Assembly (NCBI GenBank): GCA_030616265.1
Contig: JAUWXS010000003.1
Span: forward strand, 1-16,021
Origin: Dehalococcoidia bacterium
Lineage (GTDB): Bacteria > Chloroflexota > Dehalococcoidia > Dehalococcoidales > BS750m-G39
Reading direction: 5' to 3'
Length of the DNA: 16,021 nt
The translations under genes and the position numbers were made by a program. Shown piece after piece: positions 1 to 6,079 of this stretch (positions within the stretch are counted from its first letter, which is position 1; every line of letters starts with the position of its first letter). Under the pieces are notes generated by a model that had not been told where the DNA came from, did no database searches, and was given only the letters and a program-made list of their open reading frames with translations.

Positions 1-754
1 TATATTAAAGCTCGGGGGGCATGAGGACGCGTTATCGGCGACCTGTACCCCACCCCACGATATACCCGATAAAGCGGTGGCTGAGTTTTTGCCCAAGGGT
101 AAGGGCAGCGATATTTTACGGGATTTAATGCAACGCTCTGAAAAAGTGCTCCGAGACCACCCGATAAACGTTAAGCGGCAGTCCCAAGGCGATATACCCG
201 CCACCACCATCTGGCTCTTCTGGGGCAGCGGGCAGGTGCCGGAGATGCCTCCATTCCAGCAGGTCTACGGTCTTGGTGCCGCACTCACCTCCGGCGTCGA
301 CCTGCTCAAGGGTTTGGCCAAGATGATAGGGATGAAGGTCCTGGATATACCGGGGGTGAGCGACGGACTGGACAATGACTATGCCGCCCAGGCGAATGGC
401 GCCCTCAAAGCCCTTGAGGAGCATGACCTGGTGGTGGTTCACATCGAAGCGCCCGACGAGGCGGCTCACGCCGGCGCCATCGATGACAAGGTTGAGGCTA
501 TCCAGAGGATAGATAGTGAAGTTATCGGGCGGCTGCGCTCGTATCAAAGAGACGGTTTAAGGGTGCTGGCTATGCCCGACCACCCCACCCCGATTAAGCT
601 CCGTACCCATACCCCGGAGCCGGTGCCCTTTCTGCTGTGGGGGGTGGGCTTTAAGCCCAACGGGGCCGAAAAATTCACCGAGGCGGCGGCAAAAAACACT
701 GGTCTTTTGGTTGCCGATGGGTATAAAATAATGGGTAAGTTGGTGGGGGGTTAA
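1..754 (+). CDS. ApgM-family phosphoglycerate mutase-like protein, possible homoserine kinase (5' truncated)
   Basis: The gene enters from the left edge with codons in phase at position 2. Reading from there gives CTPPHDIPDKAV, the family motif that precedes the region starting at the GTG at 77, so that GTG is internal and not the start. Visible family landmarks are TPPHDI (near 44-61), DHPIN, IWLFWGSG, the metal-site stretch IEAPDEAAHAG (near 440-475), MPDHPTP (near 570-595) and THTPEPVPF (near 605-630). The fold belongs to the alkaline-phosphatase superfamily of cofactor-independent mutases, class ApgM. Members of this family encoded beside threonine-pathway genes have been proposed to be homoserine kinases (TIGR02535 type). 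The stop lies 6 bp before aspartokinase, which fits that role. Whether this copy is a mutase or a kinase cannot be decided from sequence alone. The family is near certain; the substrate is open. Confidence 0.88.
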   Translation, partial: ILKLGGHEDALSATCTPPHDIPDKAVAEFLPKGKGSDILRDLMQRSEKVLRDHPINVKRQSQGDIPATTIWLFWGSGQVPEMPPFQQVYGLGAALTSGVDLLKGLAKMIGMKVLDIPGVSDGLDNDYAAQANGALKALEEHDLVVVHIEAPDEAAHAGAIDDKVEAIQRIDSEVIGRLRSYQRDGLRVLAMPDHPTPIKLRTHTPEPVPFLLWGVGFKPNGAEKFTEAAAKNTGLLVADGYKIMGKLVGG

Positions 755-760
755 GAGTTA

Positions 761-1981
761 ATGGCTCTAATCGTTCAAAAATACGGCGGGACCTCGGTAG
801 CCGATGCCGATAAGATTAAGAACGTGGCCCGGCGCATCGCCGCCACTAAGGATAAGGGCAACGAGGTGGTGGTCGTCGTCTCAGCGATGGGGGATAACAC
901 CGATAAGCTGCTCAAGCTTGCCTACCAGGTGACCAAACGTCCTGATGACCGCGAGCTCGACCTTCTGCTTTCCACCGGCGAGGTCGTTTCCAGCACCCTG
1001 CTGGCCATGGCGCTGGAGGAGATGGGCTACGAAGCCATCAGCCTCACCGGAGGCCAGGCGGGGATAAGGACCGATGCCGCCTATAGCCAGGCTCGGATTC
1101 AGCGGATCGACCCGGAGAGGGTGGTTAGCGAGCTGGACAAGGGGAATATCGTCATTGTCGCCGGATTCCAGGGGATTACCGAAGGGATGGATATAACCAC
1201 CCTGGGGCGGGGGGGCTCCGATACCACCGCCGTGGCGCTGGCGGCCAGCCTGGCGGCGGAGGTCTGCCAGATATACACCGATGTCGAGGGGGTCTATACC
1301 GCCGACCCCAAGCTTGCCCCTGAAGCCAAGAAACTGGACGAGATCAGCTACGAGGAGATGCTGGAGATGGCCAGCTACGGGGCTAAGGTAATGCACCCCC
1401 GGGCGGTTGAGCTGGGAGAGCTATTCCATATCTCCATTCTGGTGGCTTCCAGCTTCACCGATAATCCGGGGACACTAATTCATGGAGGAGGGTCTATGGA
1501 AGTACGAAATAAGGTGCGGGGTATAGCTCACGACCTTGATGTGGCTAAGATAACGGTGGTCGGCGTTCCCGACCGACCCGGTATTGCCGCGGCTATCTTC
1601 GTGCCGCTAGCCAAAGCCAATATCAACGTCGATACCATTGTACAGAACGCCAGTATCAATAATATCACCGACCTGACCTTTACCGTGGCTAAAAGCCAGC
1701 TGGATAAGGCGATGGCGGTGGTGGGGCCGATATGCCAGTCAATCGGCGCTAGGGAGTACGTCAGCGACGCCAAAATGGGCAAGGTCAGCATTATCGGCAC
1801 CGGCATGCAGAATAACCCCGGCTTTGCCGCCCGCATGTTTTCCGCCCTCAGCGAGCAGGGGATTAACATCCAGCTTATTTCCACATCGGAGATAAGAATC
1901 ACCTGTATCATCGATGAAGCCAGGGTCAAAGACGCCGTCCAGGCCTTACACCGTGCCTTTGAGCTGGAAATTGAAGAGTAA
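761..1981 (+). CDS. lysC: Aspartate kinase (aspartokinase), LysC type
   Basis: This is a 406-residue enzyme that phosphorylates L-aspartate, the first step to lysine, threonine and methionine. The N-terminal amino-acid-kinase domain carries KYGGTSV (7-13), STGE (71-74), GRGGSDTTA (149-157) and TDVEGVYTADP (173-183). Two C-terminal ACT domains (about 265-330 and 341-406) form the regulatory part where lysine or threonine feedback normally binds. Length and layout match the 405-410-residue monofunctional class of Bacillus aspartokinase II and Corynebacterium LysC. The ATG at 761 follows the ApgM-like gene by 6 bp, so the two are probably co-transcribed. A strong internal ribosome binding site before Met246 suggests that a separate beta chain is also made; it is listed separately. 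No catalytic residue looks missing. Confidence 0.97.
   Translation: MALIVQKYGGTSVADADKIKNVARRIAATKDKGNEVVVVVSAMGDNTDKLLKLAYQVTKRPDDRELDLLLSTGEVVSSTLLAMALEEMGYEAISLTGGQAGIRTDAAYSQARIQRIDPERVVSELDKGNIVIVAGFQGITEGMDITTLGRGGSDTTAVALAASLAAEVCQIYTDVEGVYTADPKLAPEAKKLDEISYEEMLEMASYGAKVMHPRAVELGELFHISILVASSFTDNPGTLIHGGGSMEVRNKVRGIAHDLDVAKITVVGVPDRPGIAAAIFVPLAKANINVDTIVQNASINNITDLTFTVAKSQLDKAMAVVGPICQSIGAREYVSDAKMGKVSIIGTGMQNNPGFAARMFSALSEQGINIQLISTSEIRITCIIDEARVKDAVQALHRAFELEIEE
1484..1981 (+). CDS. Probable internal translation start: aspartokinase beta subunit (ACT domains only)
   Basis: Inside lysC the sequence GGAGGAGGG (1484-1492) is followed three bases later by an in-frame ATG at 1496-1498, codon 246. 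The GGAGG core sits 7 nt before the ATG, an ideal Shine-Dalgarno arrangement. Translation from there would give a 161-residue product of just the two ACT domains (feature start is placed at the RBS). Bacillus subtilis aspartokinase II and Corynebacterium LysC are known alpha2beta2 enzymes whose beta chain starts at an equivalent internal methionine. The SD also encodes the Gly-Gly-Gly of the linker, so part of its conservation could be protein-driven. Use of the site is inferred, not shown. Confidence 0.7.
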   Translation, partial: GGGSMEVRNKVRGIAHDLDVAKITVVGVPDRPGIAAAIFVPLAKANINVDTIVQNASINNITDLTFTVAKSQLDKAMAVVGPICQSIGAREYVSDAKMGKVSIIGTGMQNNPGFAARMFSALSEQGINIQLISTSEIRITCIIDEARVKDAVQALHRAFELEIEE

Positions 1982-2025
1982 TTTACAAAGGGCTAAAAAT
2001 AGTATTTGCTTACTCCTGACCTGGC

Positions 2026-2054
2026 TTGTTTAGCGGCTCTGGCTGGAGTAAAAT
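2026..2054 (+). promoter_or_regulatory. Candidate promoter for the TPR gene and gyrA
   Basis: TTGTTT (2026-2031) and TAAAAT (2049-2054) are separated by 17 bp. Transcription would begin near 2061, upstream of the ATG at 2087. The site lies in the short gap after lysC and would give the TPR-gyrA pair an independent promoter. The -35 box is only partly consensus. Confidence 0.45.
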
Positions 2055-2086
2055 ACTATGTTCTAGATCGATTGCAGGGGACGAGG

Positions 2087-2842
2087 ATGGCCTATCAGGA
2101 AGAGGAACAGGTAAGGCTGAGGCGGCAGCGCAGCAAGCAGGCTATAGCCCTGGCCATGCAGGGGCGGTGGCGGGAGGCGGTGGCGGCTAACCAGGACTTA
2201 ATCGCCAGCTTCCCCGGCGATGTTGATGCCTACAATCGTCTGGGCAGAGCCTATATCGAGCTGGGGGAGTACGCACCGGCCAAAGAGGCCTACGAGAGAG
2301 CTATAGAGCTCGACCCCTATAATATCATCGCCCAGAAGAACCTGCAGCGCCTTTCCTATCTGGGGGAGGGGGCTGGCTCGGCGGCTGATTCCGACCAGGT
2401 TGAGCCCCAGCACTTTATCGAGGAGACGGGTAAGACGGGGGTGGTCAACCTTTCCCGACTGGCGCCGCTATCGGTGCTGGCTAAAATCGGGGCTGGCGAT
2501 AGGGTATATTTAAAAATAGACGGCTCGGGCTTGAACGTGGAGAACGGCCGGGGTGAGTATGTGGGGCAGGTCGAGCCCAAGCACGGGCAGCGGCTTATTA
2601 AATTGATGGGGGGCGGCAACCGCTACAGCGCGGCTATTGTCAGCGCCAGCGAGGAGAGGGTAATGGTCATTATCCGGGAGATATACCAGGACCCCTCGCA
2701 GTTGGGGCAGCTTTCCTTCCCCCCTAAGGGAATGGAGAGCCTGCGCCTCTATCTCAGCGATAAGATGCTGCGGCGTGAGCTGGAGCATATCGAGACCCTG
2801 GCTGACGAGTCGGTTGATGTGGATGATAGCGGGGATAACTAG
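2087..2842 (+). CDS. TPR-repeat protein with uncharacterised C-terminal beta-rich domain
   Basis: The protein has 251 residues from the ATG at 2087. That start is preceded by AGGGG at 2076-2080 with suitable spacing and lies downstream of the promoter candidate. A longer reading from a TTG at 2006 has no ribosome binding site and would lie across the promoter. The N-terminus is highly charged (QEEEQVRLRRQRSKQ). It is followed by about two TPR units (roughly residues 17-84), with WREAVAANQDLIASFPGDVD and GEYAPAKEAYERAIELDP as clear TPR helices ending in Pro. From about residue 115 a segment rich in predicted strands contains GDRVYLKIDGSGL, GEYVGQVEPKHGQRL and RVMVIIREIYQDP; its organisation faintly recalls HIRAN-type domains, but this is only an impression. 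The tail is acidic (DESVDVDDSGDN). It lies 22 bp before gyrA, so the genes are probably co-transcribed. Function is unknown; TPRs suggest protein binding. Confidence 0.85.
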   Translation: MAYQEEEQVRLRRQRSKQAIALAMQGRWREAVAANQDLIASFPGDVDAYNRLGRAYIELGEYAPAKEAYERAIELDPYNIIAQKNLQRLSYLGEGAGSAADSDQVEPQHFIEETGKTGVVNLSRLAPLSVLAKIGAGDRVYLKIDGSGLNVENGRGEYVGQVEPKHGQRLIKLMGGGNRYSAAIVSASEERVMVIIREIYQDPSQLGQLSFPPKGMESLRLYLSDKMLRRELEHIETLADESVDVDDSGDN

Positions 2843-2864
2843 GAGCAGGAGGTTTTAACCAGAT

Positions 2865-5225
2865 ATGGCTTTAGGCAAGATCCGACCGATAAATATAGAA
2901 GATGAGATGAGAAGCTCTTACCTGGACTATGCCATGAGCGTCATCGTTTCCCGCGCCCTGCCCGATGTGCGCGACGGCTTAAAGCCGGTGCAGCGGCGAA
3001 TTCTCTATGCCATGGATGAGCTGGGGCTGGCTCCCAGCAGCCCGCACAAGAAGAGCGCCCGTATCGTTGGCGAGGTGCTGGGTAAGTATCATCCTCACGG
3101 CGATGCCCCGGTCTATGAAGCCATGGTGCGTATGGCGCAGGACTTCTCTATGCGCTACCCGCTGATTAGCGGGCAGGGCAATTTCGGCAGTGTAGATAAC
3201 GACCCGCCGGCGGCGATGCGCTATACCGAGGCGCGCCTGGCGCTTATCGCCGAGCAGATGCTGGCCGATATTGATAAAGATACCGTCGGCTTTATGGCTA
3301 ACTTCGACGATAGCCTTAAAGAGCCGCTGGTGCTGCCCACCCAGCTGCCCAACCTGCTGGTCAACGGCAGCGCCGGCATCGCCGTGGGCATGGCTACCAG
3401 TATTCCCCCGCATAACTTAAGCGAGGTCTGTGATGCCATCGCCTACCTCATTGAGAGCCCCGAAGCCACCGTCGACGAGCTTACCCAGTTCGTTAAGGGG
3501 CCCGATTTCCCCACTGCCGGCATTATACGCGGGGGGGAGGGCATTAAGAATGCCTACGCCACGGGGCGGGGCAAGGTGGTGGTGCGGGCTAAGGCGGTGG
3601 TCGGTGACGGCGCCGGCGAGGGGCGGCGGCAGATAGTGGTTACCGAGCTGCCCTACCAGACTAATAAGGCGGCTCTGGTGGAGAGGATAGCCGAGCTGGT
3701 CAAGAACAAAAAGGTTGAGGGCATCAGCGGGCTGCGCGATGAGTCGGACCGGCAGGGGATGCGCATTGTCATCGAGCTGAAGAGAGAGGCGCAGCCGAAG
3801 CAGGTGCTCAACAACCTCTATAAACATACCGCCATGCAGTCGTCCTTCTTCGTTAACATGCTGGCCCTGGTTGACGGCCAGCCCCGGGTAATCAGCCTCA
3901 AGGAAGCGCTCCAGTACTACATAGATTTCCGCCACCAGGTTATTACCCGCCGTTCCAAGTTCGAATTAAAGCAGGCTAAGGCCCGGGCTCATATCCTGGA
4001 AGGGCTTAAAATCGCCCTGGACCACATCAATAAGGTGATTGCCACCATCAAGAAATCGGCCACGGCCGAGGTTGCCCGCCGCGCGCTGATGAGTGGCTTC
4101 GGCTTATCGCAGGCGCAGGCGCAGGCTATCCTCGATATGCAGTTGCGCCGGCTGGCTAACCTGGAGCGGCGCAAGATAGCCGATGAGTACGCCGAGCTGG
4201 TAAAGACCATCGCCTATCTGGAAGACCTGCTGGCTAACCCTAAGAGAATACTGCTGCTGATAAAAGAAGAGGTGAGTCAGCTAAAAGAGCAGTTCGGCGA
4301 CGACCGCCGCACCGAGATAAGCGAAGAGGAGATAACCGAGTTCCGCGAGGAAGACCTTGTCCCCCACCAGAGAGTGGTGGTGACCCTGAGCCACCGGGGG
4401 TTCGTCAAACGGGTGGCTTCCCGCAGCTACCGCTCACAGCACCGTGGGGGGAGAGGTATCATCGGTATGGTGACCCGAGAGGAAGATGCCATCAGGCTGC
4501 TGGTGGTGGCCGATACCCACGACCACCTGCTCTTCTTCACCAACCGGGGGCGGGTCTTCTGCCTTAAGTGCTATGAAATACCTGCCGACAGCTCGCGGGT
4601 GGCCAAGGGAATGGCGGTGATTAACCTCTTTTCCGTGGCCGATAAAGAACGGGTTACGGCCATGGTCGCCCTGCCTGATTTTGAGCCCGGTTCCTATTTA
4701 TTGATGGCTACCCGCCTTGGCGAGGTCAAGAAGACAACGGCCGATAAGTTTGCCGCCGTGCGCAGCAGCGGGCTTATCGCCATGGACCTGGAGGCGGGCG
4801 ACGAGCTGGTTACCGCCCGTTTAGCCACCGACAAGGACGATATGCTTTTGTTTACTCAGGAGGGGCAGGCCATCCGGTTTGCCGTGTCCGATTTGAGGGC
4901 GGCATCAAGAACCAGCGGCGGGGTGCGCGGCATCCGTCTGAGCGCCGCCGACCAGGTGATGGGCATGGATATTATTCGCCCCAAAGGCTATCTTTTAGCC
5001 GTTACCAGCGGCGGCTTCGGCAAGCTCACCCCGGTGGCTGACTATCCTAAGCAGCACCGGGCGGGCGGTGGGGTGAGGACGTTTAAGATTATTGAAAAGA
5101 CGGGCCAGGTTGCTGCCGCCGAGGTGGTCTCGCTTTCTCAGCAGGTAATGATTATATCGGCTGAAGGCATTGTCATCCAGACGCCGGTCAGGGAGAAAGA
5201 CCCTAAGCAGGGCATTTCTATTTAG
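2865..5225 (+). CDS. gyrA: DNA gyrase subunit A, ending at a premature in-frame TAG
   Basis: GyrA breaks and rejoins DNA in the A2B2 gyrase that introduces negative supercoils. The N-terminal breakage domain shows LPDVRDGLKPVQRRILYAM (32-50), GKYHPHGDAPVYEAMVRMAQ (73-92, the quinolone-determining loop) and the catalytic Tyr120 in AAMRYTEARL. The C-terminal pinwheel domain contains the GyrA box as QHRGGRG at 525-531; the box marks gyrase rather than topoisomerase IV, and His replaces the usual basic second residue. GGAGCAGGAGG (2842-2852) precedes the ATG by 12 bp. The reading frame stops after GISI at codon 786, but the next 29 codons continue the conserved GyrA end (GRSTQGVRLMKL), so this copy is shortened, mis-sequenced or read through. 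Loss of the last pinwheel strands would not touch the catalytic core but could alter DNA wrapping. Alanine at the E. coli Ser83 position is also notable. Confidence 0.96.
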   Translation: MALGKIRPINIEDEMRSSYLDYAMSVIVSRALPDVRDGLKPVQRRILYAMDELGLAPSSPHKKSARIVGEVLGKYHPHGDAPVYEAMVRMAQDFSMRYPLISGQGNFGSVDNDPPAAMRYTEARLALIAEQMLADIDKDTVGFMANFDDSLKEPLVLPTQLPNLLVNGSAGIAVGMATSIPPHNLSEVCDAIAYLIESPEATVDELTQFVKGPDFPTAGIIRGGEGIKNAYATGRGKVVVRAKAVVGDGAGEGRRQIVVTELPYQTNKAALVERIAELVKNKKVEGISGLRDESDRQGMRIVIELKREAQPKQVLNNLYKHTAMQSSFFVNMLALVDGQPRVISLKEALQYYIDFRHQVITRRSKFELKQAKARAHILEGLKIALDHINKVIATIKKSATAEVARRALMSGFGLSQAQAQAILDMQLRRLANLERRKIADEYAELVKTIAYLEDLLANPKRILLLIKEEVSQLKEQFGDDRRTEISEEEITEFREEDLVPHQRVVVTLSHRGFVKRVASRSYRSQHRGGRGIIGMVTREEDAIRLLVVADTHDHLLFFTNRGRVFCLKCYEIPADSSRVAKGMAVINLFSVADKERVTAMVALPDFEPGSYLLMATRLGEVKKTTADKFAAVRSSGLIAMDLEAGDELVTARLATDKDDMLLFTQEGQAIRFAVSDLRAASRTSGGVRGIRLSAADQVMGMDIIRPKGYLLAVTSGGFGKLTPVADYPKQHRAGGGVRTFKIIEKTGQVAAAEVVSLSQQVMIISAEGIVIQTPVREKDPKQGISI

Positions 5226-5315
5226 GGCCGGAGCACCCAGGGGGTAAGGCTGATGAAGCTCGACCCCGGCGACAGCGTGGTGGCTATTGCCTCTTTCGAG
5301 AAGGAGCCCAAGTAG
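5226..5315 (+). pseudogene. Detached 3' end of gyrA after the in-frame TAG
   Basis: Directly after the TAG at 5223-5225, and in the same phase, the sequence encodes GRSTQGVRLMKLDPGDSV followed by VAIASFEKEPK and then a TAG at 5313-5315. E. coli GyrA has the corresponding run around GRNTQGV. The residue at the interrupting codon is variable in GyrA proteins, so a single substitution (for example CAG to TAG) would explain it. No upstream start or ribosome binding site makes it a separate gene. If read through, GyrA would be 816 residues, a normal length. The final TAG overlaps the GTG of the next gene, which suggests the unbroken frame is the ancestral one. Confidence 0.85.
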
Positions 5316-6079
5316 TGACGCCACCCTTCTCCCTAGCGGGCAGGGCGGCTATCGTCACCGGCGGGAGGCGGGGCATCGGCCGGGCTATCGCTCTGGCTAT
5401 GGCTGAGGCCGGCGCCGATGTCGCCCTCGGCGACCGGGTGGTTGACGACGGCGAGCTTAATGCTGTTTCCGAAGAGGTCAAAAAGCTGGGGCGGCGTTCG
5501 TTAGCAGTTCAAGCCGATATTACCCAGAAAGCCGACGTAGATAATCTCGTGCAGAAGACGTTAGCCGAGTTCGGCGCCATCGATATCCTGGTCAACAATG
5601 CCGCCATGAACATCAGGGCACCCCTGCTTGAGCTTAACGAAGACGGCTGGGACAAGGTTATCGATACCGACCTCAAGGGTTATTACCTCTGCTCCCAGGC
5701 GGTGGGCAAGATAATGGTGGGGCAAAAGCGGGGCAATATCATCAATATCGCCTCCACGGCGGCGATGTACACCGCCCCCGAGATGGGCGCCTACTGCATC
5801 GCTAAGGCGGGGGTGGTTATGCTTACCAGGATTCTGGCGATAGAATTAGCCCAATATAATATACGGGTCAATGCTGTCGCCCCGTCTCTGGTCAAGACCA
5901 AGTTCAGCCAGCCGCTGTGGAGCGACCCCGAGACGCTAAAGCAGATTGAGTCTGAGATACCAATGGGAAGATTGGCTGAGCCTGGCGACATAGTGGGGTC
6001 AGTCCTCTTTTTAGCCTCCGACGCCTCCGCTTACATCACCGGGCATACTATTGTCGTTGACGGCGGCTCAGGCGCCTAG
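5315..6079 (+). CDS. Short-chain dehydrogenase/reductase (SDR), classical FabG/gluconate-dehydrogenase-like
   Basis: This 254-residue classical SDR is an NAD(P)-dependent oxidoreductase with a Rossmann fold. It shows the cofactor motif TGGRRGIG (15-22), NNAA (94-97), catalytic Ser147 (IASTAA), Tyr160 and Lys164 (YCIAK), and the C-terminal ITGHTIVVDGG (241-251). Where many SDRs carry Asn of the catalytic tetrad before LKG, this protein has Asp119 (DTDLKG). The start is the GTG at 5315, with AAGGAG 8 nt upstream at 5301-5306; the ribosome binding site therefore lies inside the gyrA 3' codons. The expected gyrA stop overlaps the start as TAGTG, a translational-coupling arrangement that the early TAG would break. 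Its substrate cannot be named; 3-oxoacyl-ACP reductase and sugar-acid or alcohol dehydrogenases are all possible. The 3' end overlaps the convergent radical SAM gene by 12 bp. Confidence 0.93.
   Translation: MTPPFSLAGRAAIVTGGRRGIGRAIALAMAEAGADVALGDRVVDDGELNAVSEEVKKLGRRSLAVQADITQKADVDNLVQKTLAEFGAIDILVNNAAMNIRAPLLELNEDGWDKVIDTDLKGYYLCSQAVGKIMVGQKRGNIINIASTAAMYTAPEMGAYCIAKAGVVMLTRILAIELAQYNIRVNAVAPSLVKTKFSQPLWSDPETLKQIESEIPMGRLAEPGDIVGSVLFLASDASAYITGHTIVVDGGSGA

Noticed and set aside
2006..2086. TTG start giving the TPR protein 27 extra residues
   Set aside because: There is no ribosome binding site, the stretch contains a promoter-like pair, and an ATG with AGGGG lies at 2087.
3417..3935. Antisense open frames inside gyrA
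   Set aside because: They are mirror products of gyrA codon bias and show no recognisable domain or start signal.
5223..5225. TAG in gyrA as pyrrolysine or a reassigned codon
   Set aside because: At least five other genes in the window end at TAG with sensible C-termini, and no special element was recognised after this codon. Point mutation, error or low-level readthrough are simpler.
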